NCBI GenBank assembly: GCA_963713815.1
Contig: CAVQNH010000051.1
Location: forward strand, 124,001 to 188,000
DNA from: RYN-230 sp963713815
GTDB taxonomy: Bacteria > Actinomycetota > Actinomycetes > Streptosporangiales > Streptosporangiaceae
Direction: 5' to 3'
Length of the DNA stretch: 64,000 nucleotides
The notes below the pieces were generated by a model that worked only from the letters and a program-made list of their open reading frames with translations, did no database searches and was not told the DNA's origin. The position numbers and the translations under genes were made by a program. Numbering within the stretch: the first letter of the stretch is position 1; each line of letters begins with the position of its first letter. This document shows, one piece after another, positions 46,082 to 54,894 of this stretch.

Positions 46082-46957
46082 TCAGTCGGCCGTGCTGGCT
46101 TCCTCGGCGTCCCGCTCCGGGTCAAGGCTGCGCAGCAGGTCATGCAGTTCCCCGAACAGCCCCGGGCCGGCCGCGATGGTCAGCTCCGGGCTGGCGGCCC
46201 GGCCGTCCAGCCCGCCCACCCGGGCCCCGGCCTCGGCCGCGATCAGGCCGCCCGCGGCCCAGTCCCAGTAGTTGACGCCCCGCTCGTAGTAGGCGTCCAC
46301 CCGGCCGGTGGCGACCGAGCACAGGTCAACCGCGCAGGAGCCGCCCCGGCGGATGTCACGGACCTGGGGCAGCACGACGGCCACGATCTCGCCCTGCACC
46401 ACCCGCCGGGCCCGCGCGTACCCGAATCCGGTCGAGACCAGCGCCCTGCGCAGCGGAACCCCCTCGTTGCACCGCAGCGGGATGGGCGGCGCCCCGTCCG
46501 GGTGCAGCCAGCTGCCCTGGCCGGCGACGGCAGTGAACACCTCACGGTGCGGGGGGATCGCGACCACCCCGGCGACCACCGTCCCGTCCACCTCGGCCGC
46601 GATGCTCACCGCCCAGTCCGCCAGGCCGTACAGGTAGTTGACCGTGCCATCCAGCGGGTCAACGATCCAGCGGACCCGGCCGTGACCGGATTCGCCCCCT
46701 TCCTCACCCAGGATGGCGTCGCCGGGCCGCTCCGACCGGATCCGCTCCGTGATCATGGCCTCGGCCGCACGGTCCATCTCGGTGACCACATCGGTCGGGC
46801 TGGACTTGGTGCTGGCGACCTCCGGCCGTCCCAGCGGGCCGGGCGGGCGGCGGGCGGCCAGCATCCCGGCCGCCTCCTCGGCGGCCGCCCGGGCCAGGGC
46901 GAGCAGAGCCTCCGGGTCCGGCGCCCCGGCCGCGGCGCCGCCCGCGGCCCCGCTCAT
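46082..46957 (-). CDS. Inositol-monophosphatase-family phosphatase
   Basis: 291 residues. Metal-site motifs GEEGGES, WIVDPLDGTVNYLYG and WDWAAGGLIAAEAGARVGG are all intact, so Mg-dependent phosphomonoesterase activity is expected. Possible substrates in actinobacteria are inositol-1-phosphate, histidinol phosphate or fructose bisphosphate. ATG 46957 overlaps the ferrochelatase stop (ATGA), so the two are translationally coupled. Confidence 0.92.
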   Translation of the reverse strand: MSGAAGGAAAGAPDPEALLALARAAAEEAAGMLAARRPPGPLGRPEVASTKSSPTDVVTEMDRAAEAMITERIRSERPGDAILGEEGGESGHGRVRWIVDPLDGTVNYLYGLADWAVSIAAEVDGTVVAGVVAIPPHREVFTAVAGQGSWLHPDGAPPIPLRCNEGVPLRRALVSTGFGYARARRVVQGEIVAVVLPQVRDIRRGGSCAVDLCSVATGRVDAYYERGVNYWDWAAGGLIAAEAGARVGGLDGRAASPELTIAAGPGLFGELHDLLRSLDPERDAEEASTAD

Positions 46958-48042
46958 GAGGCGGCCGCCGGGCGGCCCGGCCGGCCTGCCGGGGCGGGCA
47001 GGCGGCAGCAGTCAGCGGAGCCGCAGCCCGGGGAGCCCAGTGCGGCCGGGGGGAGGTCACTGTCCAGCCGCTCGCTGACCAGTGCGGTGATCATCGACAC
47101 GAAACGCGGGTCCGGGCCCGGGGTGGCCGCCCGGGCCAGTGGCAGCCCGAGGCGCCCGGCGACCCCGGCCGCCTCGACATCCAGGTCGTGCACGACCTCC
47201 ATGTGGTCGGTGATGAACCCGACCGGGACCAGGACTGCGCCAGGCGCCCCGTCCCGGGCCAGCTCCTCCAGGTAGTCGCAGACGTCAGGGCCGAGCCAGG
47301 GCTGTGACGGCGGCCCGCTGCGGCTCTGGTACACCAGCCGCCAGGGGTGGCCGCCATCCGCGCCGCCGGCTCCCCCGGCGGGGCGGGCGGCCCCGTTGAC
47401 GCGCTCGGCGATGAGCCCGGCGGCCTCGGCCAGCTGCGCCGGGTAACGGCCGCCGGGCGGTGGCCCGCTCGCCGCGGCCATGGCCTCCGGCACGCTGTGC
47501 GCCGTGAACACGAGCGGGACGTCCGCGCGGATCCCGGCCGGCAGCGACTCGATGGCCCGCACGGTCGCGTCCGCGAAGGGCTCGATGAAGCCGGGATGGC
47601 TGAAGAAGTGCCGGATCTTGTCGATCTGGGGGGCGCCCGGGCCGGCCTCGGCCCGGGCCCGCTCGATGTCGTCCAGGTACTGCCGGCAGCTCGAGTAGGA
47701 CCCGTAGGCAGAGGTGACGAAGGCCAGCGCGCGGCGCACCCCGGCGGCGGCCATCTCGGCCACGGTGGTGGTCAGGTAAGGATCCCAGTTCCGGTTGCCC
47801 CAGTAGATCGGCAGGTCCACCCCGCCCGTGGCGAAATCCTTGCCGATAGCGGCGATCAGGTCACGGCACTGCTGGTTGATGGGGCTGACCCCGCCTGCCG
47901 CGTAGTAATGCTCGGCCACCGCCTCCAGCCGCTCCGGGGGGATGCCGCGGCCGCGGGTCACGTTCTGCAGGAACGGCATGACATCGTCCGGGCGTTCCGG
48001 GCCGCCGAAGGACACCAGGAGGAACGCGTCGTAATCCGCCAT
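46954..48042 (-). CDS. hemH: Ferrochelatase (coproporphyrin ferrochelatase type)
   Basis: 362 residues from ATG 48042 (the frame opens at a TTG four codons earlier). YDAFLLVSFGGPERPDDVMPF is the family start, FTAHSVPEAM contains the catalytic His, and VGFITDHMEVVHDLD has the conserved acidic pair. Four Cys (SSCRQ, then GCGSADCC near the C-terminus) match the [2Fe-2S] ligands of actinobacterial enzymes. In actinobacteria the substrate is coproporphyrin III rather than protoporphyrin IX. First gene of a pair with the IMPase. Confidence 0.95.
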   Translation of the reverse strand: MADYDAFLLVSFGGPERPDDVMPFLQNVTRGRGIPPERLEAVAEHYYAAGGVSPINQQCRDLIAAIGKDFATGGVDLPIYWGNRNWDPYLTTTVAEMAAAGVRRALAFVTSAYGSYSSCRQYLDDIERARAEAGPGAPQIDKIRHFFSHPGFIEPFADATVRAIESLPAGIRADVPLVFTAHSVPEAMAAASGPPPGGRYPAQLAEAAGLIAERVNGAARPAGGAGGADGGHPWRLVYQSRSGPPSQPWLGPDVCDYLEELARDGAPGAVLVPVGFITDHMEVVHDLDVEAAGVAGRLGLPLARAATPGPDPRFVSMITALVSERLDSDLPPAALGSPGCGSADCCRLPAPAGRPGRPAAAS

Positions 48043-48076
48043 GCCTCCATCCAACCAGGCGGGCGGCGGGACCCGG

Positions 48077-49249
48077 TCAGCCGTAGTCGCGGGCGTACTG
48101 CCGGGCCAGCGCGAGCACCTCGTTGACGTACCAGGTGGCGTGGTTATAGGCGAAGATGGCCCCGGTCAGCCCGGTGGCCGACCCCGATCCCGCCCCGGCC
48201 GCGCACAGCAGCCGGGCCGCCGCCGGGACCGCGTCGAACGGATCCATGATGTCCGGCGCCCCGGACTCGCCGAACGCCGTGATCCCCCATTCCCGCCAGG
48301 ACGAGGGCAGGAACTGCATGGGGCCGAGCGCCCCGGCGCTGGACGGGCCGTTGTTGCTCCCGTCACCGCTCTCGATCTGCCCGATGGCGGCCAGCACCGT
48401 CCAGGACAGGCCGGGGCAGTACCGGGCCGCGGAGGCCTGGAACAGCTGCAGGTAGGTTAACGGGCGGCCGCTGCCCGGCGTCCGGTCGATCGGGAGCCGC
48501 TGCTGCGCGGGCCGCAGGCTGGCCAGGGTGGCCGACCGGCCCGTGATCGCGCGCACCGCCTTGATCAGCCGGGCCATGCCCGCTCCGGGGGCACTGACCA
48601 GGGCCAGCACGCCGGGCACCAGGCCGAGCTGGGCCGTCGCCTGCTTACTGACCAGCGCGTCGATACCCTCGATGCCCAGCGGCGCCGACCCGCCGAACGC
48701 CAGGTGCTCCTGGCCGGCCCCGCTGATCAGGTACTTCGTGCCAGGGTGCAGGTTGCGCCGCCCGGCCAGCCGGTCCGAGGTCACGAAGCGGCCCTGTCCC
48801 AGTGCCGTCCACAGACGCTGGTCCGTGGCGGTGGCCAGCGGGGTCCAGGACCGGAACTGCGGCGGGTTCACGCCGAGGACGTTGACCCGGTGGCCGTTGA
48901 GCTTGATCGCCGCGCCGTCGGCGGTGACCACCTGGCGCACCCCGGACACCGCGGAAAGCTTCGCCAGCTGCCGCGCGGACAGGCCGGACGGCTCGACCAC
49001 GAGCAGGTCGGGCGAGATGATGCCCCGGACGCTGCCGGCGTCACTGGCCGCTGCGGCGGTGCTGGCTGGCCCGGCCGGGCTGGCGGACGCCGTGACCGCC
49101 GGATCGGCTCCCGGGGGCGCCGGGCGCATGGCCGTGGTGCCGGCCAGCAGGAGGACGATTGCCCCACTGGACGCCAGGGCCCGCCTCGCGGGCCTGCCGG
49201 TGGCAGTGGACGGCGCTGTGCGCCGTGGCAGGCGTCTCATCGCGTCCAT
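48077..49249 (-). CDS. Secreted lytic transglycosylase (SLT/RPF-like)
   Basis: 390 residues from ATG 49249; ATG 49264 and 49240 are in frame too. Signal sequence ARRALASSGAIVLLLAGTTA spans about residues 24-44. The middle region (SDAGSVRGIISPDLLVVEPSG) is a domain of unknown role. The C-terminal goose-lysozyme-type domain has AAIGQIESGDGSNNGPSSAG with the catalytic Glu, ALGPMQFLPSSWREWG, and AIFAYNHATWYVNEVL. It cleaves peptidoglycan strands outside the membrane. Confidence 0.85.
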   Translation of the reverse strand: MDAMRRLPRRTAPSTATGRPARRALASSGAIVLLLAGTTAMRPAPPGADPAVTASASPAGPASTAAAASDAGSVRGIISPDLLVVEPSGLSARQLAKLSAVSGVRQVVTADGAAIKLNGHRVNVLGVNPPQFRSWTPLATATDQRLWTALGQGRFVTSDRLAGRRNLHPGTKYLISGAGQEHLAFGGSAPLGIEGIDALVSKQATAQLGLVPGVLALVSAPGAGMARLIKAVRAITGRSATLASLRPAQQRLPIDRTPGSGRPLTYLQLFQASAARYCPGLSWTVLAAIGQIESGDGSNNGPSSAGALGPMQFLPSSWREWGITAFGESGAPDIMDPFDAVPAAARLLCAAGAGSGSATGLTGAIFAYNHATWYVNEVLALARQYARDYG

Positions 49250-49453
49250 AACCCTATAAGTCATCCGGGGCGCGGCTGAAGACCGGCTGCCACCGGAGCC
49301 GGAAAAAGCTATACGACTACGGCTTTGCGGTAAGAGGTAACTTATGGGACTCCTGATCCGGTTCTGGCGGCCCCGGCCCCCGGTGGCGCACCGGCCCCCG
49401 GGATCCCGGACGGCCAGGCCCGGGACAGGAGGTGCCTCGGATAAGGTCCGGGG

Positions 49454-50761
49454 ATGGTCCTCGCCGTACCCCGCTGGCAGAACTGGGCGGGCAACCAGGC
49501 CGCCACGCCCCAGCGGGTGATCACGCCGCACTCCGCCGAGGAGGTCGCTGAGGCGGTCACGCTGGCCGCCCAGGACGGGCTGACCGTGCGGATGACGGGG
49601 GCCGGCCACTCGTTCACCCCCGTCGCGGTGACCACCGGGGTGATGCTGCGCCCGGGCGGGCTGCGGGCCGTGCGGTCGGTGGACGAGGCGGCCGGGGAGG
49701 TCACGGTGGAAGCCGGCTGCCGGCTCGGCGACCTCAACGAGTACCTGCACACCCGCGGGCTGGCCCTGGCCAACATGGGGGACATCCAGGAGCAGACCGT
49801 CGCGGGCGCGATCCAGACCGGCACCCACGGCACCGGCCGGGACCTGGGCGGCATCGCCGCCCAGGTGACGGCCCTGGAGCTGGTGCTGGCCGACGGCAGC
49901 ATCGTGACCTGCTCGGCGGACCACGCTCCGGAGCTGTTCCAGGCGGCCCGGATCGGGCTGGGAGCCCTCGGCGTGCTGACCGCGGTGACGTTCCAGGTAG
50001 TCCCGGCCTTCCTCCTCACGGCGCGGGAGGAGCCGATGGGCTGGGCCGAGGTCATCGCCCGGCTGGACGAGCTGTCCACCGGCAACGAGCATTTTGAGTT
50101 CTACTGGTTCCCGCACACGGACGGCTGCCTCACCAAGCGGAACAACCGCAGCGACGGGCCGGCCCGGCCGCTGTCCCGGTGGCGCCACCAGCTCGACGAC
50201 GAGTTCCTGTCCAACACCCTGTTCGGTGCCACCTGCCGTCTGGGCCAGCGCTATCCCGCCGTCATCCCGGCCATCAACGGGATCGCCGGGAAGGCGCTCA
50301 GCGCGCGGACCTACACCGACGCCTCGTACCGGGTGTTCACCAGCCCGCGGCGGGTGCGCTTCAAGGAGCAGGAGTACGCGATCCCGCGTGAGCACCTGGC
50401 CGGGGCGCTGACCGCGGTCCGTGACCTGTTCACCCGGCATGACTGGCGGATCAGCTTCCCGATCGAGGTCCGGGTGGCCCCCGGCGACGATGTCTGGCTG
50501 TCCACCGCGTACGGCCGCAGTACCGCGTACATCGCCATCCACGTCTTCCACACCGCGCCGCACCAGGAGTATTTCCGCGAGGTGGAGGCGCTGATGACGG
50601 CCCTGGGCGGCCGCCCGCACTGGGGCAAGCTGCACACCCGTGACGCGGCCTACCTGCGCGGCGCCTATCCCCGGTTCGCGGATTTCACCAGGCTGCGGGC
50701 CGAACTCGACCCGGCCCGGCGGTTCGCCAACCCGTACCTGGAACAGGTCCTCGGTTCCTAG
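49454..50761 (+). CDS. FAD-linked aldonolactone oxidase/dehydrogenase
   Basis: 435 residues, VAO-fold FAD domain then ALO domain. MTGAGHSFTPVAVT contains the His often used for covalent FAD, QEQTVAGAIQTGTHGTG is the second FAD loop, and GGRPHWGKLH is the signature of L-gulono- and D-arabinono-1,4-lactone oxidases. Likely oxidises an aldonolactone or sugar alcohol in the cytoplasm. Divergent from the transglycosylase by about 200 bp, a gap in which I see no other gene. Confidence 0.9.
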   Translation: MVLAVPRWQNWAGNQAATPQRVITPHSAEEVAEAVTLAAQDGLTVRMTGAGHSFTPVAVTTGVMLRPGGLRAVRSVDEAAGEVTVEAGCRLGDLNEYLHTRGLALANMGDIQEQTVAGAIQTGTHGTGRDLGGIAAQVTALELVLADGSIVTCSADHAPELFQAARIGLGALGVLTAVTFQVVPAFLLTAREEPMGWAEVIARLDELSTGNEHFEFYWFPHTDGCLTKRNNRSDGPARPLSRWRHQLDDEFLSNTLFGATCRLGQRYPAVIPAINGIAGKALSARTYTDASYRVFTSPRRVRFKEQEYAIPREHLAGALTAVRDLFTRHDWRISFPIEVRVAPGDDVWLSTAYGRSTAYIAIHVFHTAPHQEYFREVEALMTALGGRPHWGKLHTRDAAYLRGAYPRFADFTRLRAELDPARRFANPYLEQVLGS

Positions 50762-50861
50762 CGCACCCTGACCTGGGGGTATGACCAGGGGGCCGGAGCC
50801 GGGACAGTTCTTACTGCGGGGGAGTGCAGCGAACCGATCCGGGGCAGGCTACCCTCCGAAC

Positions 50862-51620
50862 ATGAGTCGGGAAGCCTGGCCCGGCACTGCTCCAAGGGGA
50901 TCTGTGCCAGAAGCGAACGCTGGAAAGCCACCACATACCCGTAGCAGCGCCGTGCCTGGCCTGAGGGCCGGCGCCGCTGGCTCCCAGCGACCCTCGCTGG
51001 GCGGGGGCGTGCCCGCCCAGGACCGTGAGCTGCGCGCCCAGGGGCGCCAGACTGTGCAGAAGCTGCTGGACGCGGGCCTGGCCGAGTTCGATGAGCGGGG
51101 CTTCCAGGCCGTCCGGGTCGATGACTTGGTGCGCCGGGCGAAGATCTCGCACGGCACCTTCTACCTGTACTTCGCCAACAAGGAAGACCTGTTCAAGGCG
51201 CTGCTGGCGGACGCGCTCGTGGACATGGCCGCGCTGGCCGGCGAGTTCCCGGTGGTGACCCGGAACGAGGCCGGCGAGACGGCGCTGCGGCGCTGGGTCA
51301 ACGGCTTCTGCGATACCTACGCTGCGCACGCCTCGGTGATCCGCATCCTCAGCCAGGCCGAGATCGTCGGCGAGGAGGTCTGGGGCGACGGGCTGCAGCT
51401 GATGTTCAAGCTGTCCGAGGCCATCACCCAGGGCATGACCGCCGCCGCGGGCGCGCGCGGGCACGAGACCCCGGCCGGGCACGCGGAGCTCACCGCGCTG
51501 GCCCTGCTCATGATGCTCGAGCGGATCAACTACCTGCTCACGGTCGAAGTGCGGCTGCCCAGGGGCGAGATGGTGGACCGGCTGACCGCAATCATCTTCG
51601 CGGCCTTCCACTACTCCTGA
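50862..51620 (+). CDS. TetR-family transcriptional regulator
   Basis: 252 residues from ATG 50862 (an in-frame ATG 50781 would extend it). After about 60 disordered residues, the HTH is VRVDDLVRRAKISHGTFYLYFANKEDLF. The ligand domain is mostly helical. It is followed 10 bp later by the antiporter gene, so the two are probably cotranscribed, and the antiporter may be its target. Confidence 0.9.
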   Translation: MSREAWPGTAPRGSVPEANAGKPPHTRSSAVPGLRAGAAGSQRPSLGGGVPAQDRELRAQGRQTVQKLLDAGLAEFDERGFQAVRVDDLVRRAKISHGTFYLYFANKEDLFKALLADALVDMAALAGEFPVVTRNEAGETALRRWVNGFCDTYAAHASVIRILSQAEIVGEEVWGDGLQLMFKLSEAITQGMTAAAGARGHETPAGHAELTALALLMMLERINYLLTVEVRLPRGEMVDRLTAIIFAAFHYS

Positions 51621-51630
51621 TCCCGCCGCG

Positions 51631-53397
51631 ATGACGGCAACGCAGGCACTGGCGCTGCTGTTGCTCATCGTGGGTTCCTGCGCGATCGCGGCGCTGGCCC
51701 GCAGGCACGGCGTGGCCGCACCGATCCTGCTGGTGGTCACCGGGATCGCCGCGTCCTACATTCCCGGGGTGCCGGAGTTCCGGCTCAGCCCCAACCTGGT
51801 CCTGTTCGCGGTGCTGCCGCCGCTCGTCTACACCACGGCCCTGGAAAGCTCGTACCTGAACCTGCGCGACAACGTGCGGACCCTCGCCCTGCTGTCGGTC
51901 GGCCTGGTGCTGTTCACCGCCGTGGTCGTGGGCGGGGCCGCCCAGCTCGACGTGCCCGGGCTGCCGCTGGCCGCCGCGCTCACCCTGGGCGCGATCCTCG
52001 CCCCCACCGACGCGGTCACGACGGCCAGCATCGGCCGGCAGCTGCACCTGCCGAGGCGGCTGCTGACCGTCATCACCGGCGAGAGCATGCTCAACGACGG
52101 CACCGCGCTGACCCTGTACGCGGTCGCGGTGAGCGCGGCGGCCACTTCCGTCGCCACCCCCTCCCCGCTCAGCGTGGCCGGCCGCCTGATCGAGATCAGC
52201 GCCGGCGGGATCGTCGTGGGCCTGGTACTCGGCGTCGTCATCCACCGGCTCCGGATGCGGCTGCGCGACCCGCTGGCCGAGAGCGCCCTGTCGCTCCTCA
52301 CCCCGTTCGCCGCCTACCTGGCCGCCGACTCGCTGCACGTGTCCGGGATCCTGGCCGTCGTGGTGACCGGCCTGTACCTCGGCCACCATGGCGGCCAGGC
52401 CCACTTCGCCACCCGGCTGCAGGACATGGCCGTGTGGCGGGTCGCCACCTTCGTGCTCGAGTCGGTGGCGTTCGCCCTGATCGGCCTGCAGCTGCGCCCG
52501 ATCATCCAGGCTCTGGGCAGCCAGGATCCCGGCCGGCTGGCCGGTGAGGCCGCCGTCGTGCTCGCCGCGGTCATCCTGGCCCGCATCGCGTGGGTGTTCC
52601 CGTCCATCTACCTGCCCCGGTGGCTGGTGCCCCGGATCCGGGTGCAGGATCCGGCCCCCCGCTGGCAGGCCACGTTCGTGCTGTCCTGGGCGGGCCTGCG
52701 GGGCGTGATCTCCCTCGCGGCCGCGGCCGCGCTGCCCACGGACGTGCCCCAGCGCAACCTGCTGGTCTTCCTGACCTTCACCACGGTGCTCGGCACGCTG
52801 CTGGTGCAGGGGCTCACGCTGCCGCCGCTGATCCGCCGGCTCGGGGTGCGGGCCGGGCCGGAGGAGGAGCGGGCCGACGTGGTGGCCCAGGCCGCCGCGC
52901 AGCAGGCCGCATCCGAGGCGGGGCTGCGCCGGCTGGACGAGCTGGCCGCCCAGGACCCGGCCCGGGCGCCCGCCGAGGTGGTGGAGCGGCTGCGGCGGCT
53001 GGCCGAGTACCGGCAGGCGGGGGCCTGGGAGCGGACGCCGGACGGCCAGCCCGGCGGGGACGGCCAGGATGGCAACGACGGCGAGGCCCCCTCCGCCGCG
53101 TTCCGGCGGCTGCGGCGCGAGATGACGACCGCCGAACGGGCCGAGTTCATCCGGCTGCGCGACGAGCGCCAGATCGACGACGAGGTGCTCGACGAGGTCC
53201 TGCACCACCTGGACCTGGAGGAGGCCATGCTGTCCCGCGACGAGTGGGACGCGGCCGGCCGCGACATCGACCCCGGCGCCGGCACTCCGGTCACTGGCTT
53301 ATCCCCCTTATCTCCCGGCTGGGACGTGCATCGCCCCGCGGCGGGCAGAATCGGAGTGTGCGATTCCTTTCCGAGAACGTCCCGGGCCATGACCTGA
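51631..53397 (+). CDS. Na+/H+ antiporter, CPA1 family
   Basis: 588 residues. Twelve or so helices fill residues 1-400: ILAPTDAVTTASIG is the ion-binding Asp pair region, ITGESMLNDGTALTLY the next, and LSWAGLRGVISLAAA the conserved Arg helix. The C-terminal 180 residues are hydrophilic (RRLREMTTAERAEFIRLRDERQIDDEVLDEVLHHLDLEE), typical of YjcE/Nhe members. The last 40 residues (PLSPGWDVHRPAAGRIG onwards) look non-conserved and overlap the guaB1 start by 40 bp, hinting at loss of the original stop. Confidence 0.9.
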   Translation: MTATQALALLLLIVGSCAIAALARRHGVAAPILLVVTGIAASYIPGVPEFRLSPNLVLFAVLPPLVYTTALESSYLNLRDNVRTLALLSVGLVLFTAVVVGGAAQLDVPGLPLAAALTLGAILAPTDAVTTASIGRQLHLPRRLLTVITGESMLNDGTALTLYAVAVSAAATSVATPSPLSVAGRLIEISAGGIVVGLVLGVVIHRLRMRLRDPLAESALSLLTPFAAYLAADSLHVSGILAVVVTGLYLGHHGGQAHFATRLQDMAVWRVATFVLESVAFALIGLQLRPIIQALGSQDPGRLAGEAAVVLAAVILARIAWVFPSIYLPRWLVPRIRVQDPAPRWQATFVLSWAGLRGVISLAAAAALPTDVPQRNLLVFLTFTTVLGTLLVQGLTLPPLIRRLGVRAGPEEERADVVAQAAAQQAASEAGLRRLDELAAQDPARAPAEVVERLRRLAEYRQAGAWERTPDGQPGGDGQDGNDGEAPSAAFRRLRREMTTAERAEFIRLRDERQIDDEVLDEVLHHLDLEEAMLSRDEWDAAGRDIDPGAGTPVTGLSPLSPGWDVHRPAAGRIGVCDSFPRTSRAMT

Positions 53398-54794
53398 CCT
53401 ACAGCGACGTGTTCCTGGTCCCCAGCCGGTCGGCGGTGGAGTCCCGGCTCGACGTGAGCCTGGCGACCCGCGACGGCAGCGGCACCACGATCCCGATCGT
53501 GGTGGCCAACATGACCGCCGTGTCCGGCCGCCGGATGGCCGAGACCGCGGCCCGGCGCGGGGGGCTGGCGATCCTGCCCCAGGACATCCCGGCCGACGTG
53601 GTCGCCGACGTGGTGGCCTGGGTGAAGAGCCGGGACCTGGTGCACGACACGCCGATCACGCTGGGTCCCGGGGACACCGCCGGCCAGGCCCTGGGCCTGC
53701 TGCCCAAGCGGGCCCACGGCGCCGTGATCGTGGTCGAGGACGGCCGCCCGGTAGGCGTGGCGACCGAGTCGGACTGCACCGGCGTGGACCGGTTCACGCA
53801 GCTCCGCGATGTGATGTCCACCGAGCTGCTCACCCTCCCGGCGGGTACTGACCCGCAGCGCGCGTTCACCCTGCTGCACGACGGGCGCCACCGGCTGGCC
53901 CCGGTGGTGGACACCGACGGCCGCTGCGTCGGCATCCTCACCCGGACCGGCGCGCTCCGCGCGACCCTGTATGACCCGGCGGTCGACGCGGGCGGGCGGC
54001 TGCGGATCGGGGCCGCCCTGGGCATCAACGGCGATGTGGCGGCCAAGGCCAAGCTGCTGCTCGACGCCGGGGTGGACGTGCTGGTGGTGGACACCGCGCA
54101 CGGTCACCAGGAGAAGATGATCAGCGCGCTGCGCGCGGTCCGCGGGGTCAGCCCGGACGTGCCGGTCGCGGCCGGGAACGTGGTCACCGCGGCGGGGGTC
54201 GCCGACCTGGTCGCGGCGGGCGCGGACATCGTGAAGGTCGGGGTCGGGCCCGGCGCGATGTGCACCACCCGGATGATGACCGGGGTCGGCCGGCCGCAGT
54301 TCAGCGCGGTCCTGGAGTGCGCGGCGCAGGCCCGGCGGCTGGGCGCGCACGTCTGGGCCGACGGCGGCATCCGCCACCCCCGGGACGTGGCGCTCGCGCT
54401 GGCCGCCGGCGCGTCCAACGTGATGATCGGATCCTGGTTCGCCGGCACCTACGAGTCCCCGGGGGACGTGTTCCGCGACCCGGACGGCCGCCTGTACAAG
54501 GAGAGCTTCGGCATGGCCTCGGCCCGGGCGGTGCGGCTGCGCAGCGCGGCTGATTCCTCGTTCGACCGGGCCCGCAAGGCGCTGTTCGAGGAGGGCATCT
54601 CCACCGCGCGGATGTACCTGGACCCGCAGCGCCCGGGCGTGGAGGACCTGCTCGACGCGATCACGGCCGGGCTGCGCAGCGCGTGCACCTACGCGGGCGC
54701 GGCGGACCTGGACGAGCTGTACCAGCGCGCGACCGTCGGCATCCAGAGCGCGGCCGGCTACAGCGAGGGAATGCCGCTGCCCACCAGCTGGTAA
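53358..54794 (+). CDS. guaB1: GuaB1-family IMPDH-like enzyme (probable GMP reductase)
   Basis: 478 residues from GTG 53358. TYSDVFLVPSRSAVESRLDVS opens the barrel, two CBS motifs occupy about residues 95-215 (AVIVVEDGRPVGVATESDC, LAPVVDTDGRCVGILTRTGA), and the active-site loop is GVGPGAMCTTRMMTGVG with the catalytic Cys. The mycobacterial orthologue GuaB1 is a GMP reductase, converting GMP to IMP with NADPH, rather than an IMP dehydrogenase; I infer the same here. The start overlaps the antiporter end, so expression is likely linked. Confidence 0.92.
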   Translation: MRFLSENVPGHDLTYSDVFLVPSRSAVESRLDVSLATRDGSGTTIPIVVANMTAVSGRRMAETAARRGGLAILPQDIPADVVADVVAWVKSRDLVHDTPITLGPGDTAGQALGLLPKRAHGAVIVVEDGRPVGVATESDCTGVDRFTQLRDVMSTELLTLPAGTDPQRAFTLLHDGRHRLAPVVDTDGRCVGILTRTGALRATLYDPAVDAGGRLRIGAALGINGDVAAKAKLLLDAGVDVLVVDTAHGHQEKMISALRAVRGVSPDVPVAAGNVVTAAGVADLVAAGADIVKVGVGPGAMCTTRMMTGVGRPQFSAVLECAAQARRLGAHVWADGGIRHPRDVALALAAGASNVMIGSWFAGTYESPGDVFRDPDGRLYKESFGMASARAVRLRSAADSSFDRARKALFEEGISTARMYLDPQRPGVEDLLDAITAGLRSACTYAGAADLDELYQRATVGIQSAAGYSEGMPLPTSW

Positions 54795-54826
54795 AGCCCT
54801 GCGATCAGCTGGTAAAGCCCTGCGAT
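54785..54826. repeat. 21-bp perfect tandem duplication across the guaB1 stop
   Basis: CAGCTGGTAAAGCCCTGCGA plus T occurs at 54785-54805 and again at 54806-54826. The first copy carries the guaB1 stop codon. Confidence 0.85.
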
Positions 54827-54894
54827 CCGGCCGGCGGGAGGCGGCTGCGGCCCGGCGGAAGTGGGTAATCTCGGGCCGACCAGGTGGAGGGAAT

